DNA from: Acidobacteriota bacterium | GTDB taxonomy: Bacteria > Acidobacteriota > Terriglobia > Terriglobales > Acidobacteriaceae | Reading direction: 5' to 3' | NCBI GenBank assembly: GCA_003225005.1 | Contig: QIAN01000211.1 | Coordinates: 1-40,223 of the forward strand | Length of the DNA stretch: 40,223 nucleotides | Shown: piece by piece, positions 1 through 9,080 of the stretch | Layout of the letters: every line of letters begins with the position of its first letter | How positions within the stretch are numbered: the stretch's first letter is position 1 | Made by a program: the position numbers and the translations under genes | The notes under the pieces: model-generated | Told to the model about the DNA's origin: nothing | The model's input: the letters and a program-made list of their open reading frames with translations, nothing else | Database searches by the model: none

Positions 1-1
1 C

Positions 2-67
2 GACAAGATCCGCGATCCTGCAGCAGCCGAGGGTCCGCGCGCGGCTCTTGGGTCGCTGCAAGCATAA
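2..67 (+). CDS. Possible C-terminal tail of a gene entering from the left
   Basis: Reading from base 2, an open frame gives 21 residues, ending in GSLQA before TAA at 65-67. It could be the last codons of a gene that starts outside the window. There is no recognisable domain, and frame 1 is also open (to 168), so this is a weak call. From 68 to 332 I see no gene, hairpin or tRNA. Confidence 0.2.
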   Translation, partial: DKIRDPAAAEGPRAALGSLQA

Positions 68-332
68 CTCGTCTGCCCATCACCTGGCCACCGCTCCTTA
101 GCAAGATTGTGGTCGGCACTCCGGTGTATTTCGGTCGGATCACGGGCAAACCTTCCGTAGCTTTTTAAGGGAAGAGTTGCCGACGATACGCCCGGAATGT
201 GCCGAGCGCGAACGGCACTTCTACGTGTAGCGCGTTTATCAGGCGCGATCCTGATTGGTGGTCCTTCTGGAGAATTTCTCCCGGGGCGTATCTAATTTCC
301 GGGCGCAAGCCCGCGTGGAGTGCGGCGGGGGA

Positions 333-1694
333 TCACGGATCCTCCGGCTGCGCCAACACCCATTCGAGCACTGGGTCGCGGCCTACCAGAAAATCGGGCC
401 AGCTCAGATCGATCTCCTGATCCGGCAGAAGCGAAGCCGTATTCTCTTGGACAAGCCTGTAATAGCGCGTCGAGACGGAGACCACTAAATGCGAATTCGG
501 CAGCGTAAATGACCGATCCTCGCCATAGGCGTTGGGCCTGCCTCTGGTAGGCTCACCCACTAAGAGCGCGGAGGCTTCGTCCCGCAGTTCGAGAGCGTTC
601 ATTACTCCGGCCGAATACGTCTCGCGCCCGATGACAACGTATAAGTGACCCGGCCGATTAATCTCGCGAGGACAGGCGAAGCACTGGCGTCGGTAACGGC
701 GCTCGACAAGTTTCGGTAAGAACAGCCATCGAATCTTAGTGAAGTCGCCACCCTGGTTGTGTCGCAGGTCGATCACCAGGCGCCTGACCGGACGGTGATC
801 CATCACTTCCAGGAGCCGTTGCGAAAATCGGTAGAAGTCCCAGTAGCCGGGTGCGCGGTTGAATTTGAAGAAGACCGTTTGGTTGGCCTCCAGGTAGCTG
901 AACCACACATCCTTGTTCGGTTGCTGCATGTAGAGAGGTTCTATCTTCGCTGCCGAGAGCCATCGCAGTTCGTCGGCCTCACGCTGCGACTCAGGCAATG
1001 GCTCAAGGTCGACCCAGAAACGGTTTCCGGTATCATCTTCAAACATGTACCGCCCGCGGTTGGCAATGGGCAAGATGCGCAGGCCATGGAGTAGTTCCGC
1101 GCAAACCAGGAAGAGAGGGCTGAATCGCCGCACCCATAGATCGTTTTCTCCTTGCGGGATCAGGGTGCGAATTGCCTTGTATGCGTCCTCGATGGAAGTA
1201 TCCTCAATCTGAACGACCCGGGTTCCCAGGGCGCGCCGGTACTGCGGAGCCACTTTCGTCACCCGCAAGGTGTTCCCAAACCAGTAAGCTTCGAGCGGAA
1301 ACGAGTGAAAGTTTGGGGGAATCGCGGTCCGCGTGTGCCCGTCCCCAAGCATTGTCGTGATTCTCATGAGTCCGACCAGAATCTGGTCCTTATCGAGAGT
1401 CGGGATGGCCGAATCGAGTTCGGAAACGACGCGATCAAACTGCGCGCGAGTCAGCGTGTGGAACGCGTTTATGTGGCGACGCGGGATCTCCGCAGTCATG
1501 TAATGCAAGTCCTGTTTCCAGCCCAGCTCGTTCGACGGAGCAACAAACATGGGCACCTGTGCGGAAACGGACAAGCCGGATCGCCTATAGACAATGACAC
1601 CCGTGATCGCCGCGAGGAGGATTCCTGAAATCAGGATTGCGAGCACATAGCGGAATCGAGGCCCAGATGGCGTGGGCGTGGTCGTTTGTTGCAT
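333..1694 (-). CDS. S41 family (tail-specific-like) peptidase, membrane-anchored
   Basis: A 453-residue protein with an N-terminal membrane anchor at about residues 15-36 and the rest predicted outside the cytoplasm. The S41 signs are the LGDGHTR segment (116-122), the substrate-binding strand VIDLRHNQGGD (307-317) and the nucleophile region GRETYSAG (356-363), with Ser361 the likely catalytic serine. S41 enzymes cleave proteins near their C-termini or trim peptides in the envelope. No clear PDZ domain is visible between the N-terminal region and the catalytic core. The ATG start is supported by a GGAGGT Shine-Dalgarno about 8 bases upstream. It stands alone, divergent from the next gene. The family call is fairly firm; the substrate is unknown. 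Confidence 0.8.
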   Translation of the reverse strand: MQQTTTPTPSGPRFRYVLAILISGILLAAITGVIVYRRSGLSVSAQVPMFVAPSNELGWKQDLHYMTAEIPRRHINAFHTLTRAQFDRVVSELDSAIPTLDKDQILVGLMRITTMLGDGHTRTAIPPNFHSFPLEAYWFGNTLRVTKVAPQYRRALGTRVVQIEDTSIEDAYKAIRTLIPQGENDLWVRRFSPLFLVCAELLHGLRILPIANRGRYMFEDDTGNRFWVDLEPLPESQREADELRWLSAAKIEPLYMQQPNKDVWFSYLEANQTVFFKFNRAPGYWDFYRFSQRLLEVMDHRPVRRLVIDLRHNQGGDFTKIRWLFLPKLVERRYRRQCFACPREINRPGHLYVVIGRETYSAGVMNALELRDEASALLVGEPTRGRPNAYGEDRSFTLPNSHLVVSVSTRYYRLVQENTASLLPDQEIDLSWPDFLVGRDPVLEWVLAQPEDP

Positions 1695-2028
1695 TGTTTC
1701 AGACCTCCGAGACGCAGGGAGCTTCCGATACTGAATCAGAGCGGCAGCCCAGTCTTGACCAGCGTTTTCTCAAGAATGTGTGCGCTCGGTGAACTCTATC
1801 GCAACAGCCTGTGAATCGTCATGGTGATACTTCGGCGGATTGTGCCTGGATCACGGGCAAGCCGGAAGTTGGGAACTTGAGACCCGCAGGAATGCTCGCC
1901 TTCAGAACGGCCGCCAGAGTGATCAGCAACCCCAGGTTTGCGCTTGGGCCGATGCTCGTTTGTTGCAGCACAAGAGCGGTTGTATGCTCGTGGGGCCTGA
2001 TCGTTCCTGAATCGAGGGGGGAAGCACT
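1695..2028. other. Divergent intergenic region
   Basis: This 334-base stretch lies between the S41 gene and the serine hydrolase, transcribed away from each other, so it should carry both promoters. A short open frame at 1811-2044 lacks a ribosome site and overlaps the next gene, so I do not call it. I see no strong hairpin or riboswitch-like structure. Confidence 0.5.
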
Positions 2029-3330
2029 ATGTCCAAAGGGTTGAGAGCTCGAGAATCGAAGCCAGAATCAGTTCCGAGGAGTAAGCCTCTGACGAAGCTC
2101 GATGAACTGATCAAATGGATAGCTGTAGTTTCGGCTGGCATAGCGCTCTCCACTGGACTCGCCGCTCGGACTGGCTTTGCGCACCAGGAACCTGCACTGC
2201 AACCAGAGGAAATCGGGAACGTACGGCAAATCTACGATGGAACTTTATATCCCGACATTCAGGTCCGAACTTTCCGCAACATCGAGCGCTTGTTTCCCAC
2301 GCGGACTGTAAGACGCGGCACGCACGTCCATTCCCTTTCGCAGAGCGAGGCCCCCTTAAAAGGAGTCGAGTTTAGTTCCGCGGGCAAGAAATACGACATG
2401 TACGATTACATGTCGTTAAATCGAGTGAGCGGCCTATTGATTCTTAAAGATGGGAAGATTGCGTTCGAGCGATACGAACTCGGCACTAACGAGACCACGC
2501 GATGGATGTCAATGTCGGTCGTCAAGTCAATAACTTCGACTCTGATTGGAGTCGCAATTAAAGATGGCCACATAAAGAGCATCGACGATCCCGTGACGAA
2601 GTACCTGCCCACACTCGCCGGAAGTGCGTATGAGGGAGTGACGATAAGGAATCTGCTTCAGATGGCATCGGGAGTCAAGTGGGATGAGACATACACGAAC
2701 CCGGTGTCAGATCGGCGCCGCATGCTAGAACTCCAATTGTCGGGTAAGCCCGGGTCGATTTTGGAACTCATGTCCAGGCTTGCGCGTGCAGGCCGGCCGG
2801 GCACAATTTGGAACTACAACACTGGAGAAACTCACGTTGTCGGAGAGCTGATACACGCCGCGGTCAAAAGACCGGTCGCGCAGTACCTGTCAGAACGCAT
2901 ATGGTCGAAGTTTGGCATGGAGTCTGATGCAACCTGGTGGCTTGAATCGTCTAACGGTCAGGAGATCGGTGGAAGCGGCCTGAGTGCCACCTTGCGTGAT
3001 TATGGTCGTTTTGGGCTGTTCGTGATGAATCATGGTTTTGTGGGAGAGGAGCAAATTCTTCCTGAAGGTTGGGTCAGCGAAGCCGGAACGAGCAAGATAA
3101 TCGGTGGCAAGAAGGTCAACTACGGGTACATGTGGTGGATTCCAGATGCTTCCGCCAATCCCGTTCATGAAGGCGCATTCTTAGCTCGCGGCATCTTCGG
3201 ACAATCGATCTACATAAATCCCGCAGCGAACGTCGTGGTCGTCGTATGGAGCGCCCGTCCAAAACCAACCGGAACTGACACGATCAGTGACGAAGACTTC
3301 TACGCCGCCGTGGTCAAGGCGCTGCACTGA
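2029..3330 (+). CDS. Serine hydrolase, class C beta-lactamase / penicillin-binding family
   Basis: A 433-residue protein of the beta-lactamase-related serine hydrolase fold (esterase / D-aminopeptidase / AmpC-like). A hydrophobic segment at about 28-47, after a basic N-terminus, suggests a signal peptide or anchor. The catalytic SxxK is SVVK (Ser163-Lys166). WNYNTG (261-266) sits where these enzymes have YxN, and GGSGLSAT (314-321) is a typical later strand-loop. The usual KTG is not obvious; HEGAFLARG near 378-386 may fill its place. The ATG is preceded by a strong GAGGGGGGAAG ribosome site. In this family beta-lactam resistance cannot be inferred from the motif; an esterase or peptidase role is as likely. 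Confidence 0.8.
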   Translation: MSKGLRARESKPESVPRSKPLTKLDELIKWIAVVSAGIALSTGLAARTGFAHQEPALQPEEIGNVRQIYDGTLYPDIQVRTFRNIERLFPTRTVRRGTHVHSLSQSEAPLKGVEFSSAGKKYDMYDYMSLNRVSGLLILKDGKIAFERYELGTNETTRWMSMSVVKSITSTLIGVAIKDGHIKSIDDPVTKYLPTLAGSAYEGVTIRNLLQMASGVKWDETYTNPVSDRRRMLELQLSGKPGSILELMSRLARAGRPGTIWNYNTGETHVVGELIHAAVKRPVAQYLSERIWSKFGMESDATWWLESSNGQEIGGSGLSATLRDYGRFGLFVMNHGFVGEEQILPEGWVSEAGTSKIIGGKKVNYGYMWWIPDASANPVHEGAFLARGIFGQSIYINPAANVVVVVWSARPKPTGTDTISDEDFYAAVVKALH

Positions 3331-3565
3331 GATATGGCACCTTTTCGGGACCAGCTTGCGGTGGCGGCATTGAAGCTGGGAGAAGCAGTCGGATTAAACT
3401 CCATAGCGCATCGGGAACAAGCGCAGCAGCCACAAAAAATTCCTCCGAGCAAAGAGGGCCAGAGCTAGGATTGTAAAAGGGAAGGTTTTGTGACAGGCGT
3501 TTAGTATGTCTAGTATTCAGTTACGGCATCCACACGCTTTTGGAAACCATTCACCTGAAACCATC

Positions 3566-4291
3566 ATGCATCCACTCGACAATGTGATATGGCAGGCTCT
3601 CGGCACTCGTCACGCGAGTTTCGCGCAAGGAAATGGGCTCGCTCGAAAATTTGTTCCTGAAGTAAGCTCCTTGGCGGCGTTCCTCGAGCCGACGCCAGCA
3701 GGCTATGACGCACTCGCGTCCCTGATGGCGGAGGGCGATGTGGCAGCTTTGGCGTTCGAGGCTCCGCGAGAACCGCCGGGTGGATGGGCTGTCGTCCGCG
3801 CGGCTCCGATGCTGCAGATGGTTCACCAGGGGGATCTGGTCTCATCGGCGAACTCGTCCGACCCAGCCTCGATCGTTGAACTCAGTAGCGCCGATGCGCG
3901 GGAGATGCTTGCGCTGGCTGAATTAACCCAGCCCGGGCCATTCAGCATCCGCACCCACGAGCTCGGAATGTATCTCGGAATTCGTTGTAACGGAGCGCTG
4001 GTGGCCATGGCGGGAGAACGCCTCAAGATTCCGGGCTTTACTGAAGTCAGCGCCGTTTGTACTCACGGGGACCACACGGGCCGAGGTTATGCCAGAATTT
4101 TGATGACCGAGGTGATGCGGCGAATTCGAAGCCGTGGCGAAACGGCTTTTCTTCATGTCCGGCAGGACAATGTTCGGGCTATCGAACTTTATAAGCGCTT
4201 GGGATTCGCGGAACGGGTATTGCTCCATTTGTCGGTCATACGGAAGAATTCGGAATCACTCGAGGGGCAGCAGGGTTCACTACCGGAATGA
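3566..4291 (+). CDS. GNAT family N-acetyltransferase
   Basis: From the ATG at 3566 (MHPLDNVIW...) this is a 241-residue protein. The C-terminal half is a GNAT fold: the acetyl-CoA pyrophosphate loop reads DHTGRGYARIL, followed by VRQDNVRAIELYKRLGF, the common motif B with the Asn/Tyr pattern. The N-terminal half is an FR47-like extension. An in-frame ATG at 3506 would add 20 residues that do not look like domain sequence; neither start has a good ribosome site, so the start is uncertain. The substrate cannot be told. It is convergent with the TonB-family gene, about 50 bases away, with no visible terminator between. Confidence 0.8.
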   Translation: MHPLDNVIWQALGTRHASFAQGNGLARKFVPEVSSLAAFLEPTPAGYDALASLMAEGDVAALAFEAPREPPGGWAVVRAAPMLQMVHQGDLVSSANSSDPASIVELSSADAREMLALAELTQPGPFSIRTHELGMYLGIRCNGALVAMAGERLKIPGFTEVSAVCTHGDHTGRGYARILMTEVMRRIRSRGETAFLHVRQDNVRAIELYKRLGFAERVLLHLSVIRKNSESLEGQQGSLPE

Positions 4292-4340
4292 AAAGATCTA
4301 GGTTAGGAAATCGATACCCGGGCGGCGCTGGCCCTGTCCA

Positions 4341-5333
4341 TCAGTACAGATGGAAGGATACTTCCAAATTGATTTCGACGGGCACTGCGTGGCTATCTTT
4401 CATGGCTGGCTCGAAGCGCCATTTTCTTGCGGCTTCAATGGCCTTTTCATCCAGTCCCATGCCCAGCGAACTGACGACATGGATGTTCCTCGGAAGACCG
4501 TCGGTTCCTACAATCAAACTCAACACACAGACGCCCTGATATTTCGCCTTGCGTGCTTCTTCAGAGAACTCCGGCTCGGCTTGGTAAATGGGGCGTGGTG
4601 GAGAGACTCCGCCGCCGACATGGAAAATTCCTCCGCCGGTCCCGCCGCCTTCGCCCGGCCCAAATCCCGGCCCTTTGCCTGACCCCACTCCGCCGCCACC
4701 GCCGGAGCCAATGCCTCCTCCCGCGCCCGTGCCATTCGACGGCAGCACAGCGCCTGACATCGGATCACCCAGATTCGGCATGTTGTTGATGGCCAACCTG
4801 ACTTGAGGAGGGATGACCACAGTCGGTTCTACCGTCAATTTCGGCTTCTCATTGCGTACAACCACTACTGGTGGTGTGATTTGTTCCATGGCAAATTTAG
4901 GCAGCTTGCCTTTGGTCGCCTGCAGAACGTCACGGTCTCCTCCGCCGCCGCCGCCACCCGCCTGGGTCTTCGAGGGGCGCAGGGGCGGAATATCGCCGGG
5001 ATCTACCAGAGGCGTCACATTTCTTTGAGCCACTACTTGAGTAACTACCCGCCGTCCCAGAATGGTTACGCCGATGATGACGCCGAGCAGGAGAAGGTGA
5101 GCGGCAGTCGACCCTAAAGCGCCGTTCTTTTTATAGTCGTAAAAACCCCAGATGTCCTTAACCGGGATCGGCTTGGATTCCAGTTGCAGTGGCGGAAGCT
5201 TCTTAGGAAAAAGCAATTCACCGAGCTGGCGGGAAAGGGACTTCCAGAGCGGCTCTTCAAAACTGTCCTGGGCAAAAACTAAGTGCAGTTCCGGCTCAGT
5301 CCCGGGACTCGGATTTATCTCTGGCGCTTCCAT
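4341..5333 (-). CDS. TonB-family protein with Gly-rich linker
   Basis: A 330-residue inner-membrane protein. A cytoplasmic N-terminal part of about 70 residues precedes one membrane helix (73-94). A periplasmic linker follows that is unusually glycine-rich at about 200-245 (runs of GGG separated by S, I or V), then a C-terminal TonB domain (about 245-330). The domain shows the signature region PEFSEEARKAKYQG, a V-G-x-DG turn and ARKWRFEPA near the end. TonB proteins pass proton-motive energy to outer-membrane receptors. No ExbB/ExbD lies nearby. Classical TonB linkers are Pro/Lys-rich, so the glycine version is notable. The long N-terminal cytoplasmic part also departs from the short form. 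Confidence 0.85.
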   Translation of the reverse strand: MEAPEINPSPGTEPELHLVFAQDSFEEPLWKSLSRQLGELLFPKKLPPLQLESKPIPVKDIWGFYDYKKNGALGSTAAHLLLLGVIIGVTILGRRVVTQVVAQRNVTPLVDPGDIPPLRPSKTQAGGGGGGGDRDVLQATKGKLPKFAMEQITPPVVVVRNEKPKLTVEPTVVIPPQVRLAINNMPNLGDPMSGAVLPSNGTGAGGGIGSGGGGGVGSGKGPGFGPGEGGGTGGGIFHVGGGVSPPRPIYQAEPEFSEEARKAKYQGVCVLSLIVGTDGLPRNIHVVSSLGMGLDEKAIEAARKWRFEPAMKDSHAVPVEINLEVSFHLY

Positions 5334-5612
5334 ATTGTTTGATTCGCCGGATGCCGGTACGGGAAAGGTCTGTCGCCCTCAAGCACTCCATGTACACAGA
5401 TGAGCACTTGCCCCCCTAAGTTGCTTCATTTTCCTGTGCGAACTTGCGAATGGGCTGACAACCCCACCCGCCGCAGCTGATCACGTCAAACGCTCCCCTT
5501 CTAAAAATTGTACCTCTATTTTCTCACATTCCGGCAGTCCATTTCTGACTCCACATAGACATGTACCTTCTGCTCCATCTTCGAGCCATGGACGTTCCAC
5601 TGTCCCGCTCCC

Positions 5613-5618
5613 TATAAT
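5613..5618 (+). promoter_or_regulatory. Probable -10 box for ileS
   Basis: A perfect TATAAT lies 40 bases before the GTG start of ileS. It overlaps the in-frame ATG at 5617, which argues against that ATG being the translation start. The -35 region is weak by eye. The surrounding stretch 5334-5652 is the divergent spacer with the TonB-family gene; I saw no T-box-like structure in it. Confidence 0.55.
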
Positions 5619-5652
5619 GAAAAGATTCAATCATTTGGGAGGAGCCAACCGA

Positions 5653-8466
5653 GTGCCGCTCGAGCTGAAAGCGACCATCAATCTGCCTAAGACTGGCTTC
5701 CCCATGAAGGCCAACCTGCCCCAGAACGAGCCTAAAATCCTCGAGCGCTGGGAGCAAATGAGGCTCTACGACCGCATCCGGCAGGCGCGGCAAGGGGCGC
5801 CCCTCTACGTGCTGCACGATGGGCCACCGTACGCCAACGGACCTATCCATTTAGGCACCGCCCTCAACAAGTGCTTGAAGGACTTCGTGGTCAAATCGAA
5901 GACCATGGCCGGTTTCGACGCCCCCTACGTCCCAGGGTGGGATTGCCACGGCCTGCCCATCGAAATCAAAGTGGATAAGGAACTGGGCGGCAAGAAGCTG
6001 CAAATGAAAGCGACCGACGTTCGACTGGCATGCCGAAAGTATGCCGAGAAATTTCTCGATTTGCAGCGCGTTCAGTTCAAACGCATTGGCGTATTCGGCC
6101 GCTGGGACCGGCCTTATTCCACGATGACTCCGCAATATGAGTCTGTGGTTCTGGAAACCTTTTTTTCCTTTTATGAGAAAGAGTTTGTCTACAAGGGCCT
6201 ACGCGCCGTTTACTGGTGCATGCATGACGAGACTGCCTTGGCGGAAGCCGAAGTGGAATACGAAAACCACACCAGCCCCACCGTGTGGGTAAAGTATGCT
6301 CTGCTCGACGATCCGGCGAAGATCGATCCCGGACTAGCCGGCAAGAAAGTCTCCACCATTATCTGGACCACCACGCCTTGGACGCTGCCTGCGTCCATGG
6401 CCGTGGCTTTCCATCCTGACGAGGAGTACGTCGCGCTTGAGTCCGGCGGCGAGGTTTCAATCGTTGCGGCCAAACGGGCCGGAGACGTGGCGGAAAAGTG
6501 CAATCTGCCCGATGCGCGCGAGCTGGCGCATTTTCCCGGACGGAAGTTGGAGCACCTTAATTTCCAGCATCCGTTTCTGGATCGCAAGATCCTGGGCGTG
6601 CTGGCCGATTACGTCACCATGGATACGGGTACAGGTGTGGTTCACACCGCGCCCTCCCACGGCGGCGAAGACTTCGCCACCGGGGTGAAGTACGGCCTCG
6701 ATGCCACCAGCAACGTGGACGAAAAAGGCATCCTTCGCAACGGGCTGCCCGAGTACACGGGCAAGAAAGTTTGGGTCGCCGACGCGCCCATCACGGAATT
6801 GCTCAGGCAACGCGGCGCGCTTCTTCACTCGGAAACGACGGAACACTCCTATCCGCACTGCTGGCGCTGCCACAATCCGGTAATTTTTCGTGCTACCGAA
6901 CAGTGGTTCATCGCGATGGAAGCGCCGATGCCTAGCGGCACGCTGCGCAGCCGGACGCTGGAAGAAATCAAGAACGTGAAATGGGATCCGGCATGGGGCG
7001 AAGAGCGCATGTCGAACATGATCGCTACGCGGCCGGATTGGTGTATTTCTCGACAGCGCGTCTGGGGCGTACCCATTGCAGTGTTTCTTTGCGAGAGTTG
7101 CGGCAAGCCGCTGAACAGTCACGTCGTCAATCGCGGAGTTGTCCAACTGTTTGCGCGCTTCGGAGCAGACGCGTGGTTCACGCCGGAAGCTGACGCAGTG
7201 CTGCCACCTGGCACCAAATGTCCGCATTGCGGTCGAACGAAATTCGAGCGCGAAACCGACATCCTCGACGTGTGGCTCGAGTCCGGCGCCAGCTACCTGG
7301 CGCTTCGAGCCGACGAACCCAGCTACCCCTGGCCCTCGGATCTTTATTTCGAAGGCGCTGACCAGTTCCGCGGCTGGTTCCAGTCTTCCCTGCTCTGCGC
7401 CATGGGCGTCGAGGGCACGCCGCCCTATGCGGGCGTAGTGACTCCGGGATGGACGCTCGACGAGAAGGGCCAAGCCATGTCGAAGTCGCGCGGCAATGAC
7501 GTGGACCCCGTCGATATTGCCAACCGTTTTGGCGGCGAGGTTGTGCGCCTGTGGGTCGCATCAGTCGACTTCCGCGAAGATATGGTGGGCTCCGAACAAC
7601 TGATGCAACGCGTGGCGGACACCTACCGCAAGATCCGCAACACGTTCCGCTACATTCTGGGGAACCTGTACGATTTCGATCCGCAGAAAGATGCTGTAGG
7701 GTTCGAGCAGATGGAAGCACTCGACCAGTACATGCTGCGCCAAACTTGCGAATTCGCTTCACAGGTTCGCAACTGGTATGCCGAATTCGTCTTTCACAAG
7801 ATCTATCATGGGGTAAATGATTTCTGCATCGTGGACTTGAGCGCTTTCTATTTTGACGTACTGAAGGATCGCCTTTACATCTTCGCGCCCAAATCGCGGG
7901 CACGGCGTAGCGCCCAGACCGCCATCTGGCGAATCGGCGAAGCGCTGGTGAGGCTGCTGGCTCCCATCATGAGCTTCACTTGTGATGAGGTCTGGATCTC
8001 TTTCCCGAAAATGGGGGAACGCGCCGAGAGCGTGCACCTGGCACGGTTTCCTGGTGATTCCGAGATTCTGGGCGCTGCTGCTCAGGTCGAAGTTAATTCC
8101 CATGCCAGCGATTGGGTCACACTCCGGTCGGTGCGCGACGAGGTTCTCAAGGCCCTCGAGGAAGCTCGGAACTATAAACTCATCGGCGGCGGACTCGAAG
8201 CTCAGGTCACGATAACAGCGGCAGATCCTATCCACTCAGTCCTGACCCGCCATGCGGACGAGTTGCGATACCTGTTTATCGTCTCGGCGGTCAAGCTGGT
8301 GCGAGGCTCAGGCAACGGCACCGGTGGCGTTCACGTCGAAGTGCAAAAAGCCGAAGGCGCGAAGTGCGACCGCTGCTGGAATTACTCGACGCATGTTGGC
8401 GAGGACAAAAACTACCCCACGGTTTGTGAGCGGTGCAGCGCTGTACTGAAGGAACTGGAGCGGTGA
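5653..8466 (+). CDS. ileS: Isoleucyl-tRNA synthetase
   Basis: Charges tRNA-Ile with isoleucine in the cytoplasm. The 937-residue product has the class I HIGH-type motif as HLGT (about 66-69, inside DGPPYANGPIHLGT) and KMSKS as AMSKS (about 607-611). An editing (CP1) domain lies between, with WTTTPWTLPAS and a later DTGTGVVHTAPSHGGED segment. An internal pair of Cys motifs (CESC, CPHC) and a C-terminal zinc finger (CDRC...CERC, from about residue 904) are present, as in the bacterial eubacterial-type enzyme. The chosen start is GTG at 5653, preceded by GGGAGGAG at 5638-5644 with good spacing; the upstream ATG at 5617 lies in a -10 box. lspA follows 90 bases later, a common ileS-lspA pairing. 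Confidence 0.97.
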   Translation: MPLELKATINLPKTGFPMKANLPQNEPKILERWEQMRLYDRIRQARQGAPLYVLHDGPPYANGPIHLGTALNKCLKDFVVKSKTMAGFDAPYVPGWDCHGLPIEIKVDKELGGKKLQMKATDVRLACRKYAEKFLDLQRVQFKRIGVFGRWDRPYSTMTPQYESVVLETFFSFYEKEFVYKGLRAVYWCMHDETALAEAEVEYENHTSPTVWVKYALLDDPAKIDPGLAGKKVSTIIWTTTPWTLPASMAVAFHPDEEYVALESGGEVSIVAAKRAGDVAEKCNLPDARELAHFPGRKLEHLNFQHPFLDRKILGVLADYVTMDTGTGVVHTAPSHGGEDFATGVKYGLDATSNVDEKGILRNGLPEYTGKKVWVADAPITELLRQRGALLHSETTEHSYPHCWRCHNPVIFRATEQWFIAMEAPMPSGTLRSRTLEEIKNVKWDPAWGEERMSNMIATRPDWCISRQRVWGVPIAVFLCESCGKPLNSHVVNRGVVQLFARFGADAWFTPEADAVLPPGTKCPHCGRTKFERETDILDVWLESGASYLALRADEPSYPWPSDLYFEGADQFRGWFQSSLLCAMGVEGTPPYAGVVTPGWTLDEKGQAMSKSRGNDVDPVDIANRFGGEVVRLWVASVDFREDMVGSEQLMQRVADTYRKIRNTFRYILGNLYDFDPQKDAVGFEQMEALDQYMLRQTCEFASQVRNWYAEFVFHKIYHGVNDFCIVDLSAFYFDVLKDRLYIFAPKSRARRSAQTAIWRIGEALVRLLAPIMSFTCDEVWISFPKMGERAESVHLARFPGDSEILGAAAQVEVNSHASDWVTLRSVRDEVLKALEEARNYKLIGGGLEAQVTITAADPIHSVLTRHADELRYLFIVSAVKLVRGSGNGTGGVHVEVQKAEGAKCDRCWNYSTHVGEDKNYPTVCERCSAVLKELER

Positions 8467-8556
8467 TTTAGCGTAGACGCTTCAGCCGCAGAAACGCTCG
8501 ATCATGTTTTTCCGTGGCGCACTCTGCGAGCTCTCAGCCTCAGGTCAATATCCGGG

Positions 8557-9063
8557 ATGACAAAGCAATATTCCGCTCGCGCGATCCATTTCTTCATCGC
8601 ACTCGTCGTCCTTCTGCTCGATCGCTGGAGCAAGCATCTCGTGTCGGTTCACATCCCGCTCTACACTCATATCCAGATCGTCCCGGGCTTTTTCCGCCTC
8701 ACTCACACGGAGAATACGGGCGCAGCCTTCAGTCTCTTCGCTGACTCCCCCGCGCACTGGAAGACGGGAATGCTCATTGCTTTTTCTCTAGTCGCACTCG
8801 TGATTGTCTTCGGACTCCTCTGGACAAACGCGCGCGCCCTCACCCCCGCGGGTATCGCCTTATCCCTGATTCTGGGTGGAGCTTTGGGCAATCTCTGGGA
8901 TCGTCTGGCCAGCGGACGCGTGGTGGATTTTCTCCTGTTATACGTCCGGCAGTATCAATGGCCGGTATTCAACCTCGCCGACAGCGCTATCGTCGTTGGT
9001 GCTGGGCTGCTGGTGATTGAAATTCTGTTCACCAAAGCACCGAAAGATCACGCGACCCGGTAA
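8557..9063 (+). CDS. lspA: Lipoprotein signal peptidase (signal peptidase II)
   Basis: A 168-residue integral membrane aspartyl protease that removes the signal peptide from diacylated prolipoproteins. Four hydrophobic segments are visible. The two catalytic aspartates sit in the conserved boxes: Asp124 in GNLWDRLASGRVVDF and Asp142 in FNLADS. The Asn-Thr-Gly box (HTENTGAAFS, 50-59) is also present. Size and topology match the family. It lies 90 bases after ileS on the same strand and may be co-transcribed. No strong ribosome site precedes the ATG (TCCGGG only). Confidence 0.95.
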   Translation: MTKQYSARAIHFFIALVVLLLDRWSKHLVSVHIPLYTHIQIVPGFFRLTHTENTGAAFSLFADSPAHWKTGMLIAFSLVALVIVFGLLWTNARALTPAGIALSLILGGALGNLWDRLASGRVVDFLLLYVRQYQWPVFNLADSAIVVGAGLLVIEILFTKAPKDHATR

Positions 9064-9080
9064 TCGTCGAAGCAAATCTT

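Noticed and set aside
1811..2044. 77-codon frame before the serine hydrolase
   Set aside because: No ribosome site, overlaps the real start, and no protein-like pattern.
5334..5652. T-box riboswitch upstream of ileS
   Set aside because: I saw no antiterminator-like consensus or terminator; a simple TATAAT promoter explains the region.
6457..7473. Long open frame of 338 codons on the minus strand
   Set aside because: It lies wholly antisense to the well-supported ileS and its product has no family features; long antisense frames are expected in GC-rich genes.
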